Shown: positions 47,195 to 56,596 of the stretch, piece after piece
Layout: the number at the start of each line of letters is the position of its first letter
Numbering within the stretch: the first letter of the stretch is position 1
Assembly (NCBI RefSeq): GCF_000422665.1
Contig: NZ_AUGM01000001.1
Location: 55,352 to 119,351, forward strand
Direction of reading: 5' to 3'
From: Ferrimonas senticii DSM 18821
Lineage (GTDB): Bacteria; Pseudomonadota; Gammaproteobacteria; Enterobacterales; Shewanellaceae
Length of the DNA: 64,000 nucleotides
The notes under the pieces: generated by a model
The model's database searches: none
Seen by the model: the letters and a program-made list of their open reading frames with translations, nothing else
What the model was told of the DNA's origin: nothing
Position numbers and translations under genes: made by a program

Positions 47195-48742
47195 TCATAA
47201 CAACTGGGCTTCCTCCCAGTTGTAGGAGATGTAGCCTTGAATGCCATCGACCTCAAGCTGTTGAAACAGCGATAACTGATCGCTGTTTTCAATGCGGGTG
47301 GCGATGGTCGGTAAGCCTAAGGTTTTGGTGGTGTGGCACAGTTTCTTCAGTTGTTGCTGCTGCTCTTGCTGATGCAGCCGCTGGCTGAACAGGTAATCGA
47401 GTTTGACGTAACGCGGCATCGGCAGTTCGGTGAGATAACTGATCTGTTGCTGATGACGACCAAAATGATCGATGGCGAACTGAAATTCAGCTTCCGCTAA
47501 CAGTTCGCAAAACAGCATCGCCGCCTCTTTGTGTTGAAAAAATGCCGCTTCGGGGATCTCAAACAGTAACTGTTCGCGCCAACGGTGTTGCTGGTGCAGT
47601 TGTTGCTTCAACCAACGCAAAAAACCAGCATCGCCGAGACTGCAAGGCGAAAGATTGATCGCCAATAGCGGCTGCTCCGGCCCTTTGTTTAGGATTTCGA
47701 ACACTTTGCTAACCACAAAGCGGTCGAATTCAGCGACCACTCCACAGGCTTCAAGGGGCGGAATGAACTGACCCGCTCGGCAAGACTCGCCCGTTAACTG
47801 CAGCTGGCTTAGCAGTTCGTAATGCAGCAGCTCGCCATCGCGACTGATGCTGGCTTGGCGTTTTAATACGACCTGATCATGCAGCATGGCGCTGCGTACC
47901 AGTTCCACCCATTGTTGGCGGCCGCGCACAACCGCTTGGCTGTTGTGATCGCAGATCACCGCTTGGCGATGATCGCCGTGGTTGCTTTGCACCAGCAGGT
48001 TATCCAATTTTGCCAGCATCGCGCTGGGATCGTGCGGACAACTGGCGTGCAGCATAATCAGTCGGTGTTGTTGCATCAGGTGGTTATGGATCGCCTCGGC
48101 GCATTGGCAGTAATAAGCAATTATCTGCTCGGCTTGCTGCGGCAGTTGCTCTGGTTGGTGTTCAGTCACCAGCACGGCAATCTCATCTTGTTGCAGCCGG
48201 GCTATCAGCAGCGGTTGCCCTACGAATACTTGCTGCAAGTGCTGTTTTAACTGTTGGCATTGGCGGCGATAACCGGCCTCGTGCTGGCGCTGTAACACCT
48301 GATTGAGAAACGGCAAACGCAACAGCATAAGCACGCCATTACTGCCGCGCTGGATCCACTGATCAATGCCAGTTTGTAGCAACAGGCGATTACCCAGACC
48401 CGACAGCGGATCGTGGTACAACCGGGGTTGATCAAGGTTCTGCGGTGGCGCTGAACATGCATGCAATTGCGCCACTTGGTTGGCGAGTTGCACAAATTCG
48501 GTGATGGTTGTGGTGCTGGCTGGCAGCGGGGCATGGCGCAGCAGCGCTTGCAATTGCAACCGATGGTCGGTCACTGCTGCGGTGAGTTGTTGGCTAAACC
48601 ACAACAGCAACAGACTGGCGCAAATCATTGCCACTACTAGCGCAACCCAAGGCCCAGACCACGGGCTTATCGCAGCGAACACTAACGCTAATATAAGGTT
48701 GCTGGCCAATAACTGCAGCAGTATTCGTTTTGTTAGGGTCAT
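47195..48742 (-). CDS. Membrane protein with degenerate GGDEF and EAL domains
   Basis: The protein of about 515 residues has two close N-terminal membrane helices. A GGDEF-like domain follows with the site replaced by LQQDEI, then an EAL-like domain with ELL for EAL and IDHFG for DDFG. AINLS, YVKLD and QGYIS are kept, so it is more likely a c-di-GMP receptor or regulator than an enzyme. It is rich in Gln and His. ATG at 48742 lacks a ribosome site; TTG at 48772 has AGGGA 4 nt upstream and may be the true start. It follows the LysR gene closely and may be co-transcribed. Confidence 0.8.
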   Translation of the reverse strand: MTLTKRILLQLLASNLILALVFAAISPWSGPWVALVVAMICASLLLLWFSQQLTAAVTDHRLQLQALLRHAPLPASTTTITEFVQLANQVAQLHACSAPPQNLDQPRLYHDPLSGLGNRLLLQTGIDQWIQRGSNGVLMLLRLPFLNQVLQRQHEAGYRRQCQQLKQHLQQVFVGQPLLIARLQQDEIAVLVTEHQPEQLPQQAEQIIAYYCQCAEAIHNHLMQQHRLIMLHASCPHDPSAMLAKLDNLLVQSNHGDHRQAVICDHNSQAVVRGRQQWVELVRSAMLHDQVVLKRQASISRDGELLHYELLSQLQLTGESCRAGQFIPPLEACGVVAEFDRFVVSKVFEILNKGPEQPLLAINLSPCSLGDAGFLRWLKQQLHQQHRWREQLLFEIPEAAFFQHKEAAMLFCELLAEAEFQFAIDHFGRHQQQISYLTELPMPRYVKLDYLFSQRLHQQEQQQQLKKLCHTTKTLGLPTIATRIENSDQLSLFQQLEVDGIQGYISYNWEEAQLL

Positions 48743-48790
48743 AGGCGATGATGCCGACGTCCGTGTCTTCAATCTTCCCTAGATTATGGG

Positions 48791-49669
48791 TCAATCAGGC
48801 AGCAGATGCTGGGCAAACAGTTCGGTTAGATGGGCCAAACGTGCTGAATTGACTTGATAACGTCGGCGCACCAAGTAGATCGGCTCCTCTACTGGGGTAG
48901 TCATTGGCCAGATCTTAATCTGCGCTTGGCGACTGAAGGCTTGCACGGCATGCAACGGCAGCACAATAAAGCCAAGCCCACGGCTAACAGGTTCCAGTAA
49001 TAAGCTGATTTGATTAGAAAAACCGCGCTTGGGTAGCTGTTCTAGTTGTTCGAATTCTGGGTAGTTGGCACCGAGCAGCAACTGCGCGTGATGACGACCA
49101 TCGGGATGATCGATGTACCCCAATTGCATCAGTTCTGGCCAGGTTACGCCGGGCCAGTTGGCGGGGGTCACCAAGCACAGGGGTTCACTGGCGAAGTGAT
49201 TAAATTGCAGTTCAGGTAAGGTCGGCAAGCGGGTCATCAACCCTAGATCCAAGTGACGCTCTGCCAGTTGTCGTTCAATACTGTCATTGGGAGCAAACTG
49301 GTACTCAATCTGCAGTTGTGGGTGCTGCTGTTGCAGCCCTAAACAAGCAGGATAGAGCTTAAGACCAACGCTGCCAGGGGAGGCGATGCGGCAGCGGCCA
49401 CTGTGTGGATCGTCTTGGCCTAAATCCTGTTGCAACTGCGCTAATTCAATCAGGCTTTGCCGCGCTTGGCGATAAACCTTGTGGCCAGCTTCAGTCAGCG
49501 AAAAGCGTTTGCCTTCGCGCAGCAGCAGTGGTTGACCAAAGTGATGTTCCAGTTTGCGAATTTGTTGGCTTACCCCAGGTTGGGTCATCGCCAATTTTTC
49601 CGCAGTGCGGGTAAAGTGGCCGGTTTCTACCAAGGTGCAGAATGTTTGCAACCAGTCGAGGTTAACCAT
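48791..49669 (-). CDS. LysR-family transcriptional regulator
   Basis: The 292-residue protein has the N-terminal winged helix (FTRTAEKLAMTQPGVSQQIRKLEHHFGQPLLLR) and a LysR substrate-binding domain. It is divergent from topB and upstream of the degenerate GGDEF-EAL gene (18-48 nt depending on that gene's start). The ligand and regulon cannot be read from the sequence. Confidence 0.93.
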   Translation of the reverse strand: MVNLDWLQTFCTLVETGHFTRTAEKLAMTQPGVSQQIRKLEHHFGQPLLLREGKRFSLTEAGHKVYRQARQSLIELAQLQQDLGQDDPHSGRCRIASPGSVGLKLYPACLGLQQQHPQLQIEYQFAPNDSIERQLAERHLDLGLMTRLPTLPELQFNHFASEPLCLVTPANWPGVTWPELMQLGYIDHPDGRHHAQLLLGANYPEFEQLEQLPKRGFSNQISLLLEPVSRGLGFIVLPLHAVQAFSRQAQIKIWPMTTPVEEPIYLVRRRYQVNSARLAHLTELFAQHLLPD

Positions 49670-49817
49670 AGCGAATTCTTATTTATAGCGTCGATTTGAA
49701 TAACAAATTGTCGCAGTTCGTTGCTATAGAATCGATACTGTTTATTTATACAGTTTTGATTGTTTGCGGGCGCTATCAACGCTATTCTGTCGCCACTTAT
49801 TGCTTCTGTGTTTTGCC

Positions 49818-51722
49818 ATGAATTGTCTCTATATCGCTGAAAAACCAAGCCTAGGTCGCGCCATTGCGGCGGCGTTGCCGAAACCGCATCACAATCGCGA
49901 TGGCTATATCGAGGTTGGCAATGGCGATTGCGTTACCTGGTGTGTCGGCCACCTATTGGAACAGTGTGAGCCTGAAGCCTATGACGAGCGCTATAAACGC
50001 TGGCAATTAGACACGCTGCCAATTGTGGTGCAGCAGTGGCAGCTGCGACCACGAAAAGGGATGAGCAAACAGATTGCAGTGGTTAAAAAACTGGTCAAAC
50101 AGGCCAGCTGTTTGGTGCATGCCGGCGATCCCGATCGAGAAGGGCAGTTGTTGGTGGATGAACTGCTTGATTTCATTGGTTTAAGTAAGTCGCGCAAGCA
50201 ACAGGTACAGCGATTGCTGATCAACGACATGAATCTGCCGGCGGTAAAAAAAGCGTTGGCACAATTGCGCAGTAACCTTGAATTTATGCCGTTGTCGGTG
50301 TCGGCGCTGGCGCGCAGTCGCGCCGATTGGTTGTATGGCATGAACATGACCCGAGCCTTCACTTTGCTTGGTCAGCAGGCTGGATTTGGCGGGGTGTTGT
50401 CGGTTGGGCGAGTGCAAACGCCGGTCCTGGGGTTGGTGGTACGTCGAGATCAGCAGATTGCCGATTTTCGGCCGCAACCGTTTTATCAGCTTGATGCATT
50501 GGTTGCCCATCAACAGCAGCAGATCCGAGCTCGTTGGCAGCCCAGTGACGCTTGCAGCCAATGGTTGGATGACGAGGGACGGGTGTTATCACGAAAATTG
50601 GCCGAGCATGTCGCCAATCGCATCGATGGCCAAGTCGCTAAGGTACTTAGCAGCGAGCAGCGCAGCAGCACAGAGACCGCTCCGTTGCCCTATTCGTTGT
50701 CGGCGCTGCAAATTGACGCGGCCAAACGCTTTGGCTTGTCGGCGCAGCGGGTACTTAGTGCGGCACAGAAACTGTATGAGCAGCACAAACTTATCACTTA
50801 CCCGCGATCCGATTGCCGCTATCTGCCCAAAGGGCAATTGACCGATGTGCCACAGGTGTTCAGTGCCATTGCTGCGGTAGCGCCGGACTTGGCGGAGGCG
50901 GTAACGGGTGCCAATTGTGGCCAGCAAAGTCGCTGCTGGAATGACAGCAAAGTGACTGCCCACCATGCAATCATTCCCACCGCGAAAGCCAGTGGCGGAG
51001 TCAGCCTTGGCAGTGATGAACGGCAGGTGTATCAGTTGGTTGCTCGGCAGTATTTGATGCAGTTTTATCCGGCGGCGGAGTATCAACAAAATCAGTTGCA
51101 GTTCGACATTGCCGGTGGCGTGTTTATCGCCAAAGCCAAGCAACTGACCAAGGCAGGCTGGCGGGCGCTTGTCAGCGATGGCAAAGGAAAGGCGCAACCG
51201 TACGTGCCGAACTTGCCAAAGGGCAGTGAGCACCCCTGCGTTGGTCATGAGATAAAGGATTGCATGACCGAACCGCCGAAAGCTTTTACCGAGGCGACTC
51301 TGTTGCAAGCGATGACCGGCATTGGCCGCTTTGTAAAAGATCCCAGCTTAAAAGCGATTTTGCGTGACACCGACGGCATTGGCACCGAAGCGACTCGGGC
51401 TGGGATCATTGAATTGCTGTTTAAGCGTCAGTTCCTTCAGCGCCAAGGCAAAAGCGTCCACGCTACTGAGGTGGGAAAGGCATTAATTGCGGCGTTGCCA
51501 GAGCACGCCAGTTATCCGGATATGACCGCCCAATGGGAGCATCAACTGGCAAAAATTGCCGAACGGCAGTTGCCATATCTGCAATTTGTCGATGGTCTTA
51601 ACGGTGATTTGGGGCAATTGATTGGCGAGCTAAAAGCCAATCCGGTGCCGGTCAGCTTAAAAGGCTTGCCGGCTCAGCCGAAGCGTAAATTTGTAAAACG
51701 GAAAAGCCGCCGCACTAGCTAG
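49818..51722 (+). CDS. topB: DNA topoisomerase III
   Basis: The 634-residue type IA topoisomerase relaxes and decatenates DNA. It has the Toprim region (YIAEKPSLGRAIA, HAGDPDREGQLLVDE), the active-site Tyr in LITYPRSDCRYL and a basic C-terminal tail. ATG at 49818 gives MNCLYIAEKPS, the usual start. Its stop overlaps the next convergent gene by 4 bp. Confidence 0.96.
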   Translation: MNCLYIAEKPSLGRAIAAALPKPHHNRDGYIEVGNGDCVTWCVGHLLEQCEPEAYDERYKRWQLDTLPIVVQQWQLRPRKGMSKQIAVVKKLVKQASCLVHAGDPDREGQLLVDELLDFIGLSKSRKQQVQRLLINDMNLPAVKKALAQLRSNLEFMPLSVSALARSRADWLYGMNMTRAFTLLGQQAGFGGVLSVGRVQTPVLGLVVRRDQQIADFRPQPFYQLDALVAHQQQQIRARWQPSDACSQWLDDEGRVLSRKLAEHVANRIDGQVAKVLSSEQRSSTETAPLPYSLSALQIDAAKRFGLSAQRVLSAAQKLYEQHKLITYPRSDCRYLPKGQLTDVPQVFSAIAAVAPDLAEAVTGANCGQQSRCWNDSKVTAHHAIIPTAKASGGVSLGSDERQVYQLVARQYLMQFYPAAEYQQNQLQFDIAGGVFIAKAKQLTKAGWRALVSDGKGKAQPYVPNLPKGSEHPCVGHEIKDCMTEPPKAFTEATLLQAMTGIGRFVKDPSLKAILRDTDGIGTEATRAGIIELLFKRQFLQRQGKSVHATEVGKALIAALPEHASYPDMTAQWEHQLAKIAERQLPYLQFVDGLNGDLGQLIGELKANPVPVSLKGLPAQPKRKFVKRKSRRTS

Positions 51723-53599
51723 CAAGCTTGTTGCTGTAGCGACGGGGTGGTGTGCCAACAAAGGCGATTAACCTGAATCAGTAGCAACGTTTTTTGATGC
51801 AGCGGATGTTGAAAGGTTTGTAGCTGCAACTGACAGCGTAACCAGCGACCATCATTATGGCGTACCGGCAGCGTCAGTGCTGTCACTGGCTGTTGTCCTA
51901 TCAGCCAACGATCGCAGCCAGCACGAATTGCCGTTGGCAAGAGTTGCAGCACCGAGCGATGCAGCAGTTGTTGGCGTTGATAGCCAAGGCGCTGCGCTAA
52001 TTCGGTCGACAGCGCATAGATCTGGCGCTGTTCGTCAAGCAACAGGTACAACTGGTCTGGATTGGTGGTGGTGACGGCACCAGGCGCTGGCCGATTTAAG
52101 CTAGCCGAGGGTGGTCGAAGCACTAAGGTGTAGAACTGGCGGCCATCGATCCGTTGCTGGCTTATTAGCACTTGGCAGGGAATGGGTTGTTGCTGGCTGT
52201 CAAAAACTATCAAGCTGCCTTGTTCTTGCGCTGCCAGTTGCAGCAAAAATTGTCGACTTGGCCAATGGTGGCGGCGGTCGTTTGGCTCGAGCAGCATCTG
52301 CAGATTATTGCCGATCAAGGTCTTACTGGGCTGGCCAAGTAGCGACAGCAATTGCTGATTGGCGTTAATGATGGTGCCTTGTTGGTCGCATTGCACCGTG
52401 GCAAAGGGCTCTAATTTTAAAATCGCTTGCAGTAGCGTATCAAGCTGCTGGTATTGAGCTTGCGAGCCATTTACCGCTTGTTGTAACCGCACCGCTTGGG
52501 TGTCATCAACGCTGTAACCAATCAGCGACCGCTGGTGGTCACTATCAATCCTGCAAGCGACACAGCGCAGATGATAAATATGGTTGTTTGGGCTTAATAA
52601 CCTGATGGTGAAATGGCAGATTTGCTGTGGTTGCAGCCGTTCGGTTTTGAGTTGCACTTGGTTTAGATCGCTGGGATGCAACATCAGTTTTAGCTCATTA
52701 ATGCCGATGGTTTTGCTTAGCTTCTCAAGTCCCAGAACGGTTAGTGCTTCATCCGATAATTGCAATTCGTAGTTATTGAAATCAAATCGCCACGGCAGCA
52801 GGGCGCCCAGTTGGATGGTCATCGATAACCGCTGCTGTAAGCGTTTTTGGCGTTCGCCTTGCTGGCTTAATTGCTGCTCGGCCTGTTGCCGCTGCTGCTT
52901 CAGTTCGTTCAACTGCTGGGCTAATTGGTCGACCAAGTTGAGTTCCAGCTTAAGCGGTTGGCGATTGGGGTGCGCTGGGGCGATGAGCTTTTTGAGGGGG
53001 CGAATAAAAAAGCTGCGAGAGAAACTAAACAACAACACAATGGTGCTTAGTAAAATGGCGGCGGATACCAACAACAACCAATCGAAGTGTTGTCGCAGCA
53101 GTGGCGCAATCCGATTGAAGTCAAAAGCGGTTACCACAATGGCGGCGGCGTGGCGGTTATTAATTAATTCTGGCAGTGGCACTCGACTGCTGTAAAACAG
53201 CATTTGCTGGCGCGTAATAACGATTGGTTGCTGTTGTTTGCGTTGCTGATTCGCTTGTTCAAGGAGCCGTTGTTGCTCTATCGGTGGCAGTCGTGAATAG
53301 CTAAGCTGATGCAGTGGTCGCTGCAAGTCTTGATCATCAAAGATCACAAACTGATCAGTAAATTTACTGTGCAGCAGCGTGGCTAGCTGCTGTAGTAACT
53401 GTTGGTTGCTGCTCGCTGAAGCGGCAGCCAACTGCTGGTGCCATTGCTGGCTCAGCTCCAGTGACTGCTGCTCGATGATGTTACGTTTGCCGTAGCGGTG
53501 GGCGGCAAGCAGGCTGGCACAGGCGATCGCTAATACCAAGCAACACCATAGGGTGAAGCGATGATTCGCTTGGTGCTTGATATTAGCAATCCATGCCAT
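51719..53599 (-). CDS. Membrane sensor with three PAS domains and no recognisable output domain
   Basis: The 626-residue protein has a membrane helix at about 15-33 and an extracytoplasmic domain of about 140 residues. A second helix (LLLVSAAILLSTIVLLFSF) and a Gln-rich coiled coil (about 220-265) follow. Three PAS-like units come next, beginning near 270, 390 and 515, with signature stretches such as VQCDQQGTIINANQQLLSLLG and LLDEQRQIYALSTELAQRLGY. After the third PAS the protein ends; no kinase, GGDEF, EAL, cyclase or methyl-accepting region is present. GGAA lies 9 nt before the ATG. Function unknown. Confidence 0.75.
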   Translation of the reverse strand: MAWIANIKHQANHRFTLWCCLVLAIACASLLAAHRYGKRNIIEQQSLELSQQWHQQLAAASASSNQQLLQQLATLLHSKFTDQFVIFDDQDLQRPLHQLSYSRLPPIEQQRLLEQANQQRKQQQPIVITRQQMLFYSSRVPLPELINNRHAAAIVVTAFDFNRIAPLLRQHFDWLLLVSAAILLSTIVLLFSFSRSFFIRPLKKLIAPAHPNRQPLKLELNLVDQLAQQLNELKQQRQQAEQQLSQQGERQKRLQQRLSMTIQLGALLPWRFDFNNYELQLSDEALTVLGLEKLSKTIGINELKLMLHPSDLNQVQLKTERLQPQQICHFTIRLLSPNNHIYHLRCVACRIDSDHQRSLIGYSVDDTQAVRLQQAVNGSQAQYQQLDTLLQAILKLEPFATVQCDQQGTIINANQQLLSLLGQPSKTLIGNNLQMLLEPNDRRHHWPSRQFLLQLAAQEQGSLIVFDSQQQPIPCQVLISQQRIDGRQFYTLVLRPPSASLNRPAPGAVTTTNPDQLYLLLDEQRQIYALSTELAQRLGYQRQQLLHRSVLQLLPTAIRAGCDRWLIGQQPVTALTLPVRHNDGRWLRCQLQLQTFQHPLHQKTLLLIQVNRLCWHTTPSLQQQAC

Positions 53600-53758
53600 T
53601 GGCGTCTTCCTTGTGTGTTGGTTGCCATTGTTGCTGATTCAGTGCCGCTCTTGATTCCGTGTTGGTGGCACCGCAAACTGCTTAGCCTATATTGCCAACC
53701 TACTGATACTGAATCGAAAAGCCAAGTTTGGTATCGGCAACAAAAGATAAGGCTGTGG

Positions 53759-54592
53759 ATGACTCGAATGATTTCTACCTCGGCGCTGGCCAAGCGCTTG
53801 GCGATCCCAAGTAAGGATCTGTTTCAACGGTTTGAACGTGCAGGTTACTTGATGAGGGCTGATAACCAATGGGTGTTAACGGCACTTGGGATAGCGGCTG
53901 GTGGTGAAACCACCTTGCATGAAAAGTACGGCCGCTATGTGGTGTGGCCTGAAGAACTCGAGCTGGCGGATCCGTCAGAGCTTATCTCGGCGCGGGACTT
54001 GGCGAGCAAGCTGCAAGTGTCTGAATATGAGCTGCAGCAACTGCTGTTGCAACTTGGTTGGTTGCAGCGCGGTGCCGGCGGTTTGGTGTTAACCCCAGAG
54101 GGGCGTCGAGCGGGAGCCGGTCAGCGGCTATTTGCTAGTGGTCCGGTCAGCTATTGGCCACACGACATTGGTAACCATCCGAGCCTTAAGCGGGTGTTGC
54201 AAACCTATCTGGCGACCGATGCCGAAGCGACCTCAACCCATAAATCGGTCAAAGCGTTTCAGCACCGCTTTAACAGCCGTTACCGCACCATGAGCGGTCA
54301 CTGGGTCGCCGAACTGCACCATTTGCGTTTGGCCAATTGGCTCTATCTGCACCAAATCAGTTTTGCCTTTGAACAGCCGTGGCCGGAATCGCCGGAGTTG
54401 GTTTCTGACTTCTTTATTCCGTCATTGGCGCTCTACATTGAGGTGGTGGCGGATGATAATCCCGAGCAGCGGCAACGCTTGGCGCAGTTCCAACAGCATC
54501 GCCATCACTACTTGTTGTTAACGGCGGCAGAGGTCGATGCCGGCAGTGCCCAGTTAATGCCGAAGTTGCGGGCGATGGGACTGACATTTTAA
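53759..54592 (+). CDS. Hypothetical protein with duplicated winged-helix modules and a PD-(D/E)XK-like C-terminus
   Basis: The 277-residue protein has two similar N-terminal modules. Module 1 (about 5-65) reads ALAKRLAIPSKDLFQRFERAGYL ... GRYVVWPEEL. Module 2 (about 75-140) reads DLASKLQVSEYELQQLLLQLGWL ... GPVSYWPHDI. Both look like small helix-turn-helix units ending in a Trp-Pro motif. The C-terminal part (LANWLYLHQISFAFEQPW ... SDFFIPSLALYIEV) resembles a restriction-endonuclease fold; the Lys expected after the Glu is not seen. AAGG precedes ATG 53759. No named family is claimed. Confidence 0.65.
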   Translation: MTRMISTSALAKRLAIPSKDLFQRFERAGYLMRADNQWVLTALGIAAGGETTLHEKYGRYVVWPEELELADPSELISARDLASKLQVSEYELQQLLLQLGWLQRGAGGLVLTPEGRRAGAGQRLFASGPVSYWPHDIGNHPSLKRVLQTYLATDAEATSTHKSVKAFQHRFNSRYRTMSGHWVAELHHLRLANWLYLHQISFAFEQPWPESPELVSDFFIPSLALYIEVVADDNPEQRQRLAQFQQHRHHYLLLTAAEVDAGSAQLMPKLRAMGLTF

Positions 54593-54601
54593 TTGGCCGA
54601 A

Positions 54602-54633
54602 ATAAAACGGGCTCGCTTATCAGCGAGCCCGTT
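54602..54633 (-). terminator. Terminator between the nuclease-like gene and pdxY
   Basis: A 12-bp perfect stem (AACGGGCTCGCT/AGCGAGCCCGTT) with a 4-nt loop. The T-rich run is better on the minus strand (TTTTATT), which would end pdxY; it can also act on the plus strand. Confidence 0.85.
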
Positions 54634-54637
54634 GTTA

Positions 54638-54795
54638 TTTGCCGTATATTTTTTCGTCCAGCGGGGTCGGACTAGCGTCTGTCACTCTTCGTCACGCGAT
54701 TTCGACGTAGAGCCACTATGCCTTCAATCGCAATCCTTGATTGACAGCCGCTATCCTCGACCAAACTCTGAACAGCAAACATCAACATGGTCTAA
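54638..54795. mobile_element. Decayed copy A of a miniature inverted-repeat element
   Basis: Positions 54664-54795 align without gaps to 56714-56845 of copy B with about 12 mismatches in 132. The left part (54638-54660) matches copy B's left interior, but about 75 bp in between are missing. The right terminal repeat is diverged (11 of 15 matches) and the left one is lost or scrambled in the terminator. It encodes no transposase. Confidence 0.8.
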
Positions 54796-54807
54796 TGAGC
54801 CGGATTA

Positions 54808-55662
54808 CTAGACCGCTTGGGCGTCAATCACTAAGGTTGGCTGCACCAGCTCGTTTTGCGCTGGGATCAGCAACAGCTCACGGCTTTGTTGCTGATGGGT
54901 TAGGTTAAATACCCCAAACATCGCGGCGGCGACGTGTTCCAGTGACGCTTTTAGGTCACGACATTGCAGGTACTTGGCCAAAAACAGCGCAGTGGTGGCA
55001 TCGCCAGAGCCGTTCATCGGCGTTGGGAAGGTAAGCAATGGTGCGGTCGCCAACCACGCTTGGTCCGCGGTTACTGCCAACATCTCGATGCTATCGGTTG
55101 GTGCATCGTGGCGCATCAGGCTGGTGATTAATACGATCTGTGGGCCTTGAGCCAGCAGTTGTCGGGCGGCGAAGATCGCCGAGTCCAGATCGACAATCCG
55201 AGTGTCGGTTAGGTATTCCGCTTCAAAGTGGTTAGGAGTAATGATATCGGCGTGTTGGATCACTTTATCGCGAAAGTGTTCCGGTACCCCTGGGCGAACA
55301 AATACGCCGCGATCGGTATCACCAATGACCGGATCGCAGCAATACAGCGCCTGTGGATTGGCGGTTTTTACTTTAGCCACCGCGTCTAAGATAACATCGG
55401 CCATCGCCGGTGCGCCCATGTAACCGGACAACACCGCATCACAACTTGGCAATACACCGCGTTCGGCAATGCCCTCAATCACATCACTGATGGTTTCTGG
55501 GGCAAACACCGGACCTCGCCAGCTGCCGTGGCCTGTGTGGTTAGAGAACATGACGGTGTGCACTGGCCAAACATTCAGCCCCATCCGTTGCAGTGGAAAC
55601 ACCGCAGAGGCGTTACCGGCGTGACCAAAGGCAACATGAGACTGAATCGACAGGATATTCAT
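54808..55662 (-). CDS. pdxY: Pyridoxal kinase PdxY
   Basis: The 284-residue ribokinase-fold enzyme phosphorylates pyridoxal in vitamin B6 salvage. It has MNILSIQSHVAFGHAGNASAVFPLQRMG, CDPVIGD and the catalytic GSGDATTALF. It is divergent from the FKBP gene. Its 3' side meets the miniature element copy A. Confidence 0.95.
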   Translation of the reverse strand: MNILSIQSHVAFGHAGNASAVFPLQRMGLNVWPVHTVMFSNHTGHGSWRGPVFAPETISDVIEGIAERGVLPSCDAVLSGYMGAPAMADVILDAVAKVKTANPQALYCCDPVIGDTDRGVFVRPGVPEHFRDKVIQHADIITPNHFEAEYLTDTRIVDLDSAIFAARQLLAQGPQIVLITSLMRHDAPTDSIEMLAVTADQAWLATAPLLTFPTPMNGSGDATTALFLAKYLQCRDLKASLEHVAAAMFGVFNLTHQQQSRELLLIPAQNELVQPTLVIDAQAV

Positions 55663-55874
55663 AGCGCAACTCTAATTATTAGTTTGGGTATCGGTTGATA
55701 GAACGAGGGTTGTTTTAGCAGATGCGCGGCGGCAATTCGACAGCCTAGACGGCGATTTTGCTTAAAAAATGGTGCGATTGCGCAAACGCTGCTCAGCTGC
55801 CCTAGTTTGGCCTCTGTTGCCCGCTTTGGCCATCTGCTACAGTGTTGCCAATTTCCGTTTAACGAGACTAACCC

Positions 55875-56348
55875 GTGACTAAAATTGTCATTGCCGTAGT
55901 GCTTATCGGTTTGAGTTTGTTGATGTTTCAGCGCTCGCTCGCCGCTAAGAAGACCGCTGCGAAAAACATTGAATTGGGCGAACAGTTTTTGGTGCAAAAT
56001 GCCAAAAATGATGGCGTTATCAGCACCGAAAGTGGTCTGCAGTACCAAGTTCTGACCGTTGGCGGTGGCAGCCGTAACCCGAAGGCCACCGACAGTGTGA
56101 CTGTCCACTATCACGGCACCCTGACTGACGGCACCGTGTTTGACAGCTCTGTTGAACGCGACCAACCCGCCACCTTTAAGCTGAATCAAGTGATTAAAGG
56201 CTGGACTGAAGGGGTGCAAACCATGGTGGTAGGCGAGAAGAAACGCTTCTTTATTCCGGCCAACCTAGCCTACGGCAATCGCGGCGTTGGCAGCATCCCT
56301 GCTGGCTCGGTACTGATCTTCGATGTCGAACTGCTGAACATTCAGTAA
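55875..56348 (+). CDS. Exported FKBP-type peptidyl-prolyl isomerase
   Basis: The 157-residue protein has an N-terminal signal or anchor helix (IVIAVVLIGLSLLMF). A single FKBP domain follows (VTVHYHGTLTDGTVFDSSVERDQP ... GEKKRFFIPANLAYGNRGVG). It catalyses prolyl isomerisation, probably in the envelope. GTG at 55875 is the start, with GAGA upstream. It is shorter than FkpA/FklB because the N-terminal dimerisation domain is absent. Confidence 0.92.
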   Translation: MTKIVIAVVLIGLSLLMFQRSLAAKKTAAKNIELGEQFLVQNAKNDGVISTESGLQYQVLTVGGGSRNPKATDSVTVHYHGTLTDGTVFDSSVERDQPATFKLNQVIKGWTEGVQTMVVGEKKRFFIPANLAYGNRGVGSIPAGSVLIFDVELLNIQ

Positions 56349-56455
56349 TAGCGATGGTTAGATAAACGCCGTTATTGGTGATTAGTGCGATTAGCTATCA
56401 GTTCGAAGTGGTTAGTTGTTAGTGGTCAGTAAAAGCTAGAGCTAGAGCGAAAACC

Positions 56456-56489
56456 AAAGCGGCGGAGGGAAATCCTACCGCCGCTTTTG
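56456..56489 (+). terminator. Terminator-like hairpin after the FKBP gene
   Basis: AAAGCGGCGG pairs with CCGCCGCTTT around a 12-nt loop, followed by T-rich sequence. It is 107 nt past the stop, with degenerate heptamer-like repeats just before it. Confidence 0.85.
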
Positions 56490-56596
56490 TTATTACAGCT
56501 CTAGGCGCAGGAAAAATCGTCTCAATCAAGGCGTTCAACGCGGCTGCTAGTGGGCTCTACCAGTAAGTTGGACAACGTGGAGTGAGGCGATTTTAA

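Noticed and set aside
53561-53758. N-terminal extension of the nuclease-like protein
   Set aside because: The extension overlaps the divergent PAS gene start and has no ribosome site or plausible protein character; ATG 53759 has AAGG upstream.
54593-54811. 72-codon frame across miniature element copy A, and the similar frame at 56709-56927
   Set aside because: They run through the non-coding element, start without ribosome sites and share sequence only because the element is repeated.
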